Shown here: positions 22,692 to 31,061 of the stretch, one piece after another | How positions within the stretch are numbered: position 1 is the stretch's first letter | How the letters are laid out: every line of letters begins with the position of its first letter | NCBI GenBank assembly: GCA_031772625.1 | Contig: CM062818.1 | Coordinates: 1,679,702,167-1,679,766,166 of the forward strand | Origin: Pinus tabuliformis | Lineage: Eukaryota; Streptophyta; Pinopsida; Pinales; Pinaceae | DNA: 64,000 bases | Reading direction: 5' to 3' | Made by a program: the position numbers and the translations under genes | The notes under the pieces: generated by a model | Seen by the model: only the letters and a program-made list of their open reading frames with translations | Database searches by the model: none | What the model was told of the DNA's origin: nothing

Positions 22692-23045
22692 ATGACATGC
22701 ATTTCCTCAACAAAACTATCAATACTCATCAACCGGAAACCGACTAATTTCTTTAAACTCTACAAGGGACTAAAACAAGATTATTCCCCTTCTCCATTAC
22801 TATTTATTTTAGTTATTGATGGTCTAAGCAGAGGCATTCAGTTGGCTAGAGAAAATGGACTAATTGCTAGATGTGGGGTAATAAGAACCACTAGTATTTC
22901 ACATCTCATGTTTGTGGATGGCCTGTTGTTTTATAGAAAAATAAGGTAAACAAACTACAAACATTCCACAACATACTTTCCAGATTTGGGGTGGCATCTA
23001 GAGTTATTATGAACAAAGATAAATCTATTCTCTGATTACTAGTAT
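22692..23045 (+). pseudogene. LINE reverse-transcriptase fragment, right arm
   Basis: Plus-strand counterpart of the left-arm fragment: SPSPLLFILVIDGLSRGIQL is followed by MFVDGLLFYR, so one catalytic Asp of FVDD has become Gly here. The N..KS-type continuation (MNKDKSIL) lies at about 23010-23030. It is non-functional. Confidence 0.75.
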
Positions 23046-23849
23046 CTTGCCTCCAAGTCACTAGCAAATTTACTAACACTCATACAAGTATGTCATTCAG
23101 AAATTGGGAATATGAAAACATACCAGGAATTGGGAATCGGCAAACAAATAAAATCTAGTACGTTAGGAAGCCTGTGGAATGGGTTCCTCTCCAAGCGTAA
23201 ATTGTGCTTAAACCTTGCTTGACAGGTGTTTGCTGAATCATGAATCAATGCTCCTATCCAACTTAAATAGTTGTCAAACCTTGCTTTGGGCAGCCTTCAG
23301 GCACAACCCAGTGAAATTACAGACCCAATACATGACCCATATTGACATCTAATGGCTCTCTATTGAAACTACCAAATGAAATGGTATCAAAGGGTAATTG
23401 TGAAATAATAATTAATAAGAACTTGGATCATATGCACAATTAGAAAAAACAACTCAAAAAGAAATTGTTGTTTTTTAAATGGGAGCAACTTAGAAATTGT
23501 CAAATATAATGGTATGGAAAGGTAATTTTGGCATAATAAGTAATAAGAACTTGCATCATATGCACAATTAGAAAAAACAACTCAAAAAGAAACTGTTGTT
23601 CATATGCACAATTAGAAAAAACAACTCAAAAAGAAACTGTAGTTTTTGAAATGAGAATTTCTCAAATAGGATTTAAGTTTTAACATGAAAGGAAATTTCC
23701 AAATTCAACATTCTTAAAATTTTAATTTCAGAAAAAATAAACTTTGAAAAAAAATTGAAATTTAACAGCCCTTCTTAAAAAAATTTAAAATATTATTCCA
23801 TTTTTTTTAAAGGACAAAATTTCCTTACTTCTCTGTGCCAGCTGCTCTT

Positions 23850-24300
23850 TGAAGGGCTATGACGTGTTAAATTTTGAACGCTGCTCCCCAATAGAGTCTG
23901 CTCCCTCCATAACTTTCCCGTGGAATCAAAGAATGCCTTCATCTGAGAGCCCATCTTCTCCAGCCAGCTCTTCAGCCGTTATGACAGGAATAGACTCATC
24001 CTGGGGGGCGCACGCATCCGCTCCAGAACCTGGGCCAACAGTAACTCACATATTTGGCAAGCTCTGCCACGCAATTTTTAGTGAGCCTGCAACAATCAAA
24101 ACGAAATCTGATGCAGATATCTCGTCCAGATTTTCATCTTCTATGCTTTGAAGAATTAACAGCGCTATGTAAGTGATACATCGATGGGCTTCTCTTATGC
24201 TGATGATGCCATTCTGAAACCTGGATCTACTCAGAAAACAACATCGATGGGCTTCTCTCATGCTGATGATGCGACTCTGAAACCTGGATCTACTCAGAAA
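23850..24300 (-). other. Unrecognised minus-strand coding-like remnant with a 63-bp tandem repeat
   Basis: A minus-strand frame reads EDENLDEISASDFVLIVAG, then LPNM, a stop, then GADACAPQDESIPVITAEEL and a second TGA stop. The composition is protein-like but I recognise no family. Upstream (24178-24303) a 63-base unit starting ACATCGATGGGCTTCTCT is repeated twice. It sits between the foldback and an LTR-like piece, so it may be the gag end of an LTR element or a host exon. Confidence 0.35.
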
Positions 24301-24530
24301 ACAACAGTCTCTTCACACAACTGTAGTGCTCTCTAGCGATCCAGCAACCGTTCGACTATTCCTTCATGCAGTCAAATGATGATCTCCCACACAGATCAAT
24401 GATCCACACAAAACACAACAGTATAAAGAATACAAAAAAATTCACACTATTTCACACACTTTATCTATTTTAGAAAGCAGCAAAAGTAAAGGATCTCTCA
24501 TTTTCCTCGGAGGGAATCAGGCCAGAGTGT

Positions 24531-24769
24531 TTCTAATACCATATTAGAAATTGAGAGATAAGTAGAGATAGTAATTGTACAACATAAATCACACATTATG
24601 ATATTATTCATCACAAAAGTTATATATATAAGATATAACATATTGATTTTGATTCTTTTATTTCTAGATCGTGACTCCAACTCACTATATAAGAATCAAC
24701 ACTTTTTAGATTGACTCCTAGGAACTTATAATGATAACTACATATGATATGGAAGCATTACTTTTAACA
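24531..24769 (-). repeat. LTR-like fragment with degenerate primer site (minus)
   Basis: On the minus strand it starts TGTTAAAAGTAATGCTTCC and runs to about 24542, where TGGTATTAGAA (24541 down to 24531) resembles the initiator-Met primer site with C-to-T change. It is homologous to 18236-18424. It may mark the 5' end of a minus-oriented copia element whose body was disrupted by the foldback. Confidence 0.45.
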
Positions 24770-25991
24770 CTTATTTCATATGAAACTTGTTTATATGACA
24801 TTTTATTTAATAAATCCGTTAAATTTAAATGGGAAAAAAGATCATACTTTGGAGATAAATTTCAAGCTTTGATTTGTGTATATTACCAAAAATATTCTAA
24901 AATATTATGTGGATGTAAAATCTCTAACATCCACTTAATAATTATTGATAAATAAGCCTTATTCTAAAATATGCATGCCTATTGATATAATAATCATGAT
25001 GTAAGTGATCATTATTTGAATTACATTCAAAGTATAATTAAAATTTTAAGTAAGGTTAAAGTTAAAAATATATTTAATTTATGATTGAAAATGAAGTTAA
25101 TGGAAATATTGTTTTTATGATAACAACTATGAAGAAGTTAATTTGTTACTAATTTATTGGTGAAGATAATGCATGTTTGTTAAGTTATTGATTATTTTTT
25201 AATGTGTGGAAGGTAGCTAAGGGTTTGGGGTACTTTCTCCAAATACAAGTTTTAGGTGACTTGAGTATAATTATCTTTGACATATGAGATTTTTTTTGGT
25301 ATATGGTAATTTTATATGAGGCGTTATTTAAAAATTGAATAAATAAATGTATTTTTTAAAAGAGTTTATATTTTATTTTTTTAATAATGTAAATTTTATG
25401 GAGTTCATGAAAATTTGTTCTTATATTACCAATGTTTATTTTCTTCTTTTATGATAGTCAACAATAATATTTTTAATATTATCTTGATCTGCAAAATGAC
25501 CTCTTCTATTGTCTCCAATAGTGTAGCCAACATTTGACATTAGTATGCCATACCTACTTGAGCCAAAAATAGTTTTGACTAGAATTTGAAGCAATTTTAG
25601 AAGCCCCTTATCTTCAATATTGTTTAAACTCTTCTTATATATACTTAATCATAAACATGTTTTCAATATAAAAAAAACTTACTTCAATGAATTTTTTTTT
25701 TTTAAATAAAATATATTTTCTATAATTTTTAAACTATAGATTATTCAAAATTATTAACATCTTAGTTAAAACAATTTCCTCACCTTTTCCCAGCTAAACA
25801 TATCACATTCTTTTCCATCAAATCTGAGTTGGTAAGGCAAACAGACCATTCGGATTCTCTTTATAAGTTAAAGGGTTCGAAAATTTATTTATATTAATAA
25901 ATAAAATGAATTATTGTAATCTAAAGGTTTTATGTAAAAAAGTGCATTTTTAACCAATAAGATAAATGTTTGTCTAATAGAATGGTGCAGA
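24770..25991. other. Gene-free AT-rich stretch
   Basis: AT-rich DNA up to the target duplication of the next LINE. A 74-codon plus frame (24731-24955) has no recognisable motif. Nothing else is seen. Confidence 0.5.
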
Positions 25992-26088
25992 CGAGGCTCT
26001 ATGTATACTTTTTTTTTTTTGTAAGCTGAGGCATGATTCTATTACTATTAACTGAAAAAACTATGTACAGACACTTAAACATGGCGCC

Positions 26089-26112
26089 ACCCGCCCAGAA
26101 GGGAAACCGGGT
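26089..26112 (-). promoter_or_regulatory. Conserved 3' UTR stem-loop (LINE-B)
   Basis: The minus strand reads ACCCGGTTTCCCTTC followed by TGGGCGGGT, able to pair ACCCG with CGGGT. It lies about 70 bases before the poly(A). The same element with one base changed is at 58048-58071 in the other LINE, at a similar distance, while much of the surrounding UTR has diverged. It could be the RNA structure recognised by the LINE reverse transcriptase. Confidence 0.55.
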
Positions 26113-26275
26113 GGACTTCGAAAGTATATAACACCCATCCAAAAAAAATAGACTTCCAGTTTATCAAATCTGATTGATAAGCTACCTGGTCTACCTATCA
26201 ACATACTACTATGCATAGCTGTAAAGAAAAGCGATATCAAAATTACAAAAAGAGTCATATAGTAACCTCCTTAAT

Positions 26276-27112
26276 CTACGGCTTCATGGCATCATCAGTC
26301 CTGGTATCAGGTTCTGCCTTAACTATTCCATTATCCTTGAGCAACTGGATCAACTGGTCCATCTTCCTGTCCTGCATCATGAGTGTTATTTGAAGACCCT
26401 TCGTTTCTTTTTTGATGTTTGCTCGGGAGAGCTCCACCATTTCACCTGCGACTTGCTCCATTGCCCTGGCAAGGAGGCGTTTCATTCCCCAATACACATG
26501 CAGGGACTGCTTGTATAGAGACATCCTCCCGCGGGTATGACCCGGGTCAGGGAGAAAAGTCTCCCAGTCTGCCATTTCCGGGTCCGACTGATCCTGCAAC
26601 GCCTCGTCCTCCAGGTGGTCGATAATTCTGCGAATATGGGGGTGAGTTTCATTGACATATGCATCCTCCGCTTCCTTCAATTTCCGCCGCATGTTCTTCT
26701 TGCCGCGCTTCCTGCCTGAGACCCCAGCACTGTAATCTTCCTCATACTGTTCTCGGCCAGCACGGTGCCTGCCACGACCCCGCGTCCCGCGACCCCTTCT
26801 GCCTCTACCGCGACCACGGCTGCCATAATACTCCTCGTCTTCGTCGTCCTCCGAAACATCCTCCCCGACATCATCATCTGCAGCACCCACTGAGGCAGAG
26901 TGCTTCAGCCATTTGCCTACCTTGCCGCCCGAGGTCGGCCGTGGTGCCTGCTCTGCAACATAATCCTTACTACCTCTTTCTTGCTCTTCTGATTCTTCAG
27001 AAATGTCCAGGTAAATGGACCTCAAAGTTTCCTCCATCTCCTGTTTCCCTTTCTCCTCCATTACTCCCCCCTGACTGCGTGTTTTACGACCCTCATTGCG
27101 GATTGCAGCCAT
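26276..27112 (-). CDS. LINE ORF3 protein (copy B), unknown function
   Basis: A 278-residue frame from the ATG at 27112, chosen because MA plus the following charged segment aligns with the start of ORF3 in the 58-kb LINE. The open frame extends a further 225 codons upstream (to 27787) and overlaps the end of the preceding ORF. Order: charged N-terminus with LDISEESEEQE; acidic stretch (DDDVGEDVSEDDEDEE); RG-rich tract (GRGRGRRGRGTRGRG); basic segment (RKRGKKNMRRKLKEAEDAY); then a conserved C-terminal half with IRRIIDHLEDEAL, WETFLPDPGHTRGR, YKQSLHVYWGMKRLL and a final predicted coiled coil (LQITLMMQDRKMDQLIQLL). The RG tract suggests RNA binding. I recognise no named family. Confidence 0.8.
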   Translation of the reverse strand: MAAIRNEGRKTRSQGGVMEEKGKQEMEETLRSIYLDISEESEEQERGSKDYVAEQAPRPTSGGKVGKWLKHSASVGAADDDVGEDVSEDDEDEEYYGSRGRGRGRRGRGTRGRGRHRAGREQYEEDYSAGVSGRKRGKKNMRRKLKEAEDAYVNETHPHIRRIIDHLEDEALQDQSDPEMADWETFLPDPGHTRGRMSLYKQSLHVYWGMKRLLARAMEQVAGEMVELSRANIKKETKGLQITLMMQDRKMDQLIQLLKDNGIVKAEPDTRTDDAMKP

Positions 27113-27644
27113 CCTCAGCAGCTTCGTAGACAGCAATTGCAAAATGATAATCTCAGACAGACCCAATGCCACCTCACCCAGAGCTCTCACACTGTAATAG
27201 TCCCAAAGCCCTGTTCCTCCACAAGCCTGCTGGTGCCTCACCCTTCCTTGCAACACTATACCTTCGCGCGGCCACCTTCCGTCAGAGAGCCCTATTCCTC
27301 GACAGAGCTGCTGCGGGTTCCCAACCCTTGCATGCAACAATATAACTCCGCCCGTCCACCATCCTGCAGTATTGTTAGTTAGCTGCCAGCCCTGGTCGTT
27401 ATTACACGTCGCTGAACGCAGGCTTTGATGTGATAGACCTCTCGGCAGCGTGATGCCACCACACTCCCACCTCTGTACCCGCACTGCAGTCATCCTTGGG
27501 ATGGGAATTTCACCCCATGTCTGCATTAATACATTCTGCCAAATGGGAATTATGATAGGATCAAACCTAATCCCACCGCATCGATCGCTCCTCCAAATGA
27601 TTACGTAAATATAACCAAGCCGTAGCCTGCCTACCACTCCCGAT

Positions 27645-27770
27645 CGCCTCATCAATATCCGTTCGTAGGACAGTAGCCACCTCAGCCCACCGTATCTAAG
27701 CCATTCCACCACGCTCAAACGCCTCATCATTATCCTGTCGAATGATGGTGGCCAACTCAGCCCACCTTGG
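27645..27770 (-). repeat. 75-bp tandem duplication at the end of the ORF2 remnant
   Basis: CGCCTCATCA begins at 27645 and 27720 and the units end CTCAGCCCACC. The duplicated DNA encodes the RWAEL..I.R.D.DEA end of ORF2, so the copy beyond the stop is a leftover C-terminus. The ORF3 frame stays open across it. Confidence 0.75.
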
Positions 27771-29726
27771 ATCTGTCTGTAACCCACCCCAGCATCCGTC
27801 CATCACCCGATTGGATGCACCGGTTGCCCAATTCGCTAAATAATCAGCCGCTCTATTGCCTCGGCGCAAGACATGACTAAGTATTATGTAATCAACCTGT
27901 CTCATCTGGCCTTCAATATCTTGTATAATGGCCGCAATCCTCCAACTCCTGGCAACGTGATCCCATGGTTTACCCTGCTGTAATTTCCGAAGCATTGCTA
28001 TGACCATTTGGGAGTCGCCCTCTATGATGAGGTTTCGGTACCCATTCCTTATAGCGATGCTGATACCATGATAGACACCCCAAAGCTCCGCCTCATTATT
28101 GGACATTTCCCCGCCCCATTCGGCATATACCCAACGCGGACCCCCTCGCCAATCACGAAAAATTCCACCCCATCCTGCCTCCCCAGGATTGCCCTTTGAT
28201 GCACCGTCGAAGGACAATTTAATTTGATTATCGCCTGGGAAGCGAAAATAATTGGGGCTCTGCACACTATATCTTTGACACCTATCCGAGTTGGGGTATA
28301 GCATCGAAGAGTCAATGTTCAGTTTGGCTATAATTCTCTGCTCTTCCACCGTCAATTTCCAATCCTCCTCTCCCCAAGATTCAGAGAGGACCGTTTCTTT
28401 AATCGACCGGCACACAACCTCCCATATGCCGGCCTCACTGCAGCTGCGATCCTTGAAAATTCGACGATTTCGTTCTTTCCACACTTCCCAAATTACAAAA
28501 CCCAGTGACAGACTCCAGAGCCTCCTTACAAGTTTACTATGAAACTGCCCCGCTCCCCATTGTAAAATGGTTCCCCTAAGACTGTCAGGATCCCTATGCA
28601 AGCAACCAAAGAGAGCCCGAATTTCCTCCCACAGATTCTGAATATACGAACACCGATTCAACAAATGTTCCTGTGTCTCAAATCCCTCATTGCACATTGA
28701 ACACCGGGATGGTCCAATCATGCCTCGTTTCTGTAGGTCCTCGGCGGGGATTTTAAGCGGTCCTGGGGGAGATCTCCTTTTCCTCTGCACCTCTTGAAAC
28801 TCAGAGACGTCCCCAACTATCCCCACATGGGATCGAGTACCAGCAGGCATATCCTTTGCCCCCGGCTGTTCATTACGTTGTGGGCAATCCTGCACCAATT
28901 GTTCGTTATTTTGAGGGCAATCCCTTGCAAGGTGACCATAAACATGACATCGTCTGCAGCGGAATGGTATATGCTCGTAATCCAGAGGCTGCTGCCAAAT
29001 TTCATCCTGATACTCCAGCTCTATAAAATCGGGTAAAGGGGCTGAGATATCCATGTACACACAAATCCTCGCATACGATGTATATTTGCCTCTCTTCGTG
29101 GTCTCAGCCACTTTGACAAAGGAGCCAATTGTATTCCCAATTCCTTCCAATATCTCAGGATCCCAACATTCATCTGGTAACCCAAAGAGACGCACCCAGA
29201 GCGGGGCAGCCTTAATCTGTTCTGCAGCCGGATTATATCTATCCTCCCAATACCGCATAAATAATCCCGCATTATTCATAAAATAGGGTCCCTCCTCAAA
29301 AACCCTGGCCTTATCCTGTAAATTGGTAAAAATGACGGTGAAGAACCCCTTAGCACCCAATTTTAGATCGATCTGGCCTCGCGGTTTCCATCTCTGCTGG
29401 ATCCATCTCAAGAGATCCCTCTCAGAGGGCCAAAAACCGATGAATTTGCAGATCAACGCATGGTCACGCATATAGCAACAATAATCCTCCAATTTGTTAT
29501 TAGGGATAACGTACCTGGGTTTTTTCTGTGCCCTTGGAAGGCACTTATTATTCAGCCTGGCTTGCCACTGGTGCCCCATGACAGGCGTATCATCAACTTC
29601 TTCTTCCAGCCGTCCTTTCCCTCGACTGGTGCTCGATTGACCTGCCATAACATCTCGAAAGGAGGGGATTTCACCCCTCCCCTGCCGTACAGCCATTAGG
29701 AAGCTCACACACCACAGAGAGCTCAC
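27696..29726 (-). CDS. In-frame fusion of LINE ORF1 and ORF2 C-terminus
   Basis: A 676-residue open frame. Residues ~85-250 are the DUF4283-type ORF1 domain (CKFIGFWP, KGFFTVIF, PLWVRLFGLP). The CCHC knuckle is C257-x2-C260-x4-H265-x4-C270. At about residue 332 the ORF1 tail (AEDLQ) runs directly into the ORF2 segment that starts KRGM at residue 1098 of the intact ORF2. It contains the RT-associated zinc finger (C342, C345, H354, C359) and an RNase H domain with likely catalytic D507, E547, D571 and D628. Endonuclease and RT are missing. The junction kept the reading frame. Product: a possible RNA-binding/RNase H chimera. The start may be the Met at residue 11 or 27. Confidence 0.88.
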   Translation of the reverse strand: MSSLWCVSFLMAVRQGRGEIPSFRDVMAGQSSTSRGKGRLEEEVDDTPVMGHQWQARLNNKCLPRAQKKPRYVIPNNKLEDYCCYMRDHALICKFIGFWPSERDLLRWIQQRWKPRGQIDLKLGAKGFFTVIFTNLQDKARVFEEGPYFMNNAGLFMRYWEDRYNPAAEQIKAAPLWVRLFGLPDECWDPEILEGIGNTIGSFVKVAETTKRGKYTSYARICVYMDISAPLPDFIELEYQDEIWQQPLDYEHIPFRCRRCHVYGHLARDCPQNNEQLVQDCPQRNEQPGAKDMPAGTRSHVGIVGDVSEFQEVQRKRRSPPGPLKIPAEDLQKRGMIGPSRCSMCNEGFETQEHLLNRCSYIQNLWEEIRALFGCLHRDPDSLRGTILQWGAGQFHSKLVRRLWSLSLGFVIWEVWKERNRRIFKDRSCSEAGIWEVVCRSIKETVLSESWGEEDWKLTVEEQRIIAKLNIDSSMLYPNSDRCQRYSVQSPNYFRFPGDNQIKLSFDGASKGNPGEAGWGGIFRDWRGGPRWVYAEWGGEMSNNEAELWGVYHGISIAIRNGYRNLIIEGDSQMVIAMLRKLQQGKPWDHVARSWRIAAIIQDIEGQMRQVDYIILSHVLRRGNRAADYLANWATGASNRVMDGCWGGLQTDPRWAELATIIRQDNDEAFERGGMA

Positions 29727-29865
29727 CTGCTAATGATTGCCCAGAAAATGGTCCGAAAAAGCGCACAAGTGTCTCCTTGTGCGAAAATGCCGTACAATCC
29801 TTGTGCTATTATGATGCAGAGCAGGAATAAATCACAAAAGTTTGTTCGAGGCTCTATGTATACTT

Positions 29866-30154
29866 ACAAATGGGTAGATGCGAAGATTTATAAGATTAAT
29901 GTATGCAGATGTAAATATTTATGAACAAACTTTGTTAATGTGATGATCAACCCCATTAAGACCTATGGTTAAATTATTCTTCTTTTTAGTTTGAAGTCTT
30001 TTTTAAGAAAATAAATGTGCCCATCTGCAATAGCGAAATTCCATAAGCTATAATATAGCTTAATTCTAAATTTAAGCTTTTTGGTGAAATAAAAGTGTAA
30101 GCTCATATTATAATTTCACCAAATGATGCGATTGCAAATGAAATTTTCTATGTA
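29866..30154. other. Short non-coding gap
   Basis: AT-rich DNA between the LINE-B target duplication and the sphingolipid-reductase exon fragment; possibly an intron or 3' part of that broken gene. No feature is recognised. Confidence 0.4.
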
Positions 30155-30245
30155 TGCATACTAGTCCAAAGGGTCTAGATTGCTTACACTCATCGAGGAT
30201 GGGAGTCTCCACATACCCAGGGTAAACAACGCTCACTCCGATGTT
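30155..30245 (-). pseudogene. Late-exon fragment of the reductase gene (tentative)
   Basis: Minus-strand translation gives IGVSVVYPGYVETPILDE followed by CKQSRP. This resembles the segment of 3-ketodihydrosphingosine reductases after the active site (V..(Y/F)PPDTETP...E.K.RP) and, more loosely, the V.PG...T segment of any short-chain dehydrogenase. It lies only ~50 bases from exon 1 and no active-site YxxxK exon lies between. Either the middle of the gene was deleted or this is another SDR fragment. Confidence 0.45.
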
Positions 30246-30298
30246 TTAAGGCATCAATAATAATAAAAAAAGACAATGAGAAAAACATATCCATGTAC

Positions 30299-30488
30299 CT
30301 TTGTGACTATTCTATCAGAACTGATGGTTTTATTATCGACAAACTTGTCTATGGCCTTCTCCAGTTTGGCAGAGCTTCTGGCTATCAGAGTAACGGAAGC
30401 TCCTTGAGAGAGAGGCTCTTTGGCAATAACAAGGCCAATACCACTGCATCCTCCTGTTATTAGAACGTGCTTCCCACGCACAGTTTTC
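30299..30488 (-). pseudogene. TSC10A: 3-ketodihydrosphingosine reductase exon 1, second part
   Basis: Encodes RGKHVLITGGCSGIGLVIAK and then LSQGASVTLIARSSAKLEKA, the NADPH-binding start of KDSR/TSC10-type short-chain reductases with the TGxxxGxG motif and an ARS..KLE segment. The family reduces 3-ketodihydrosphingosine to dihydrosphingosine in sphingolipid synthesis at the ER. The exon ends at a good splice donor, AAAG|GTACAT (GT at 30298-30297), in phase 0. Its upstream half is displaced to 35755-35851 by a copia element. TTTTC at 30484-30488 is one copy of the target duplication. The gene symbol is by family resemblance only. Confidence 0.75.
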
Positions 30489-30880
30489 CGTAAATGTGTT
30501 CGAAAACCTACACAGATGAATCTAGCTAGTAAAGGTTGAACACAGAGCTTTGCAGAGCAAAAACACTAAAAGAAAATTGAAAGAACAATGCTCATGATAT
30601 AGCATCACTGGGTGAAAATCCCAAGGTAATGCACTATAGTGGTGATCAATGAGAAGACTCAACACCTACAACAAGTTCCGGAGGTAACTAGTCAGTTGCG
30701 GAGTTAAAGAAGGAGCAAATCAAGGAGTAAATCATGCAAAAGGAATCTTGCATGCAATCCCATGCTCTAACTAAGAGTCCACATGTAAGTGTGTAGTAGT
30801 TCCAACATGCAAAAGGAATCTTGCATGCAGTCACATGCTCTAACTATGAGTCTGCATGTAGGTGTGTAGTAGTTCCAACA
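30489..30880 (-). repeat. Copia 3' LTR (element in reductase exon)
   Basis: Minus strand starts TGTTGGAACTACTACACACC and runs to 30489. It contains a 73-base tandem unit (CATGCAAAAGGAATCTTGC at 30733 and 30806) also present in the other LTR. It lacks about 30 bases found there (near 35432-35460). The terminal CA has become CG. Confidence 0.9.
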
Positions 30881-30890
30881 CCCCCCCCTG
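30881..30890 (-). promoter_or_regulatory. Polypurine tract
   Basis: CAGGGGGGGG on the minus strand abuts the 3' LTR start, the expected place for plus-strand priming in an LTR retrotransposon. Confidence 0.75.
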
Positions 30891-31061
30891 AACACCACTA
30901 TGGGGAAAAATAGAAAATGGGCCCTGGCAACTAAGGCCAAAGGTCACCCAAAATACAGTGCAACTTGTACTAAAATTGAGGAAAGATGGAAAACCTCGTG
31001 GGAAAAACCCCACCTCAAAATACAATGTAATCAAAAGAAAAGAGGAAGAAAAATACAGTTG

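Larger units (their letters stand above)
19499..23883. mobile_element. 4.4-kb inverted-repeat (foldback) structure
   Basis: The left arm (19499-21569) and right arm (21611-23883) are reverse complements, separated by a ~41-base spacer. Matching outer ends include GCGTTCAAAATTGAACACG on the left and CGTGTTAAATTTTGAACGC on the right; matching inner ends include GTGCCACCT/AGGTCGCAC and GCTTTTCATTATAGAAG. Each arm carries the same LINE reverse-transcriptase fragment. CTCCCC occurs just outside both ends (19493-19498 and 23884-23889), a weak target-duplication candidate. The arms acquired different tandem duplications, so they diverged after the inversion. It could be a foldback transposon or an inverted duplication of older repeats. 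Confidence 0.75.
25992..29865 (-). mobile_element. Internally deleted LINE with 19-bp target duplication (LINE-B)
   Basis: CGAGGCTCTATGTATACTT occurs at 25992-26010 and 29847-29865 and bounds a complete minus-strand insertion (26011-29846, 3.84 kb). A tail of T residues at 26009-26020 is the poly(A). It encodes an ORF1/ORF2 fusion and a separate ORF3. Compared with the LINE at 58-64 kb, the end of ORF1 and roughly the first 1,097 residues of ORF2 (endonuclease and RT) are absent. It cannot move by itself, yet both ends and the duplication are perfect, so the deleted form may itself have been mobilised in trans. Confidence 0.9.

Noticed and set aside
26419-27382. Plus-strand frames antisense to ORF3 (Pro/His/Cys-rich)
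   Set aside because: They mirror the RG-rich ORF3 on the other strand. Silent changes between LINE copies fit the minus-strand frame.
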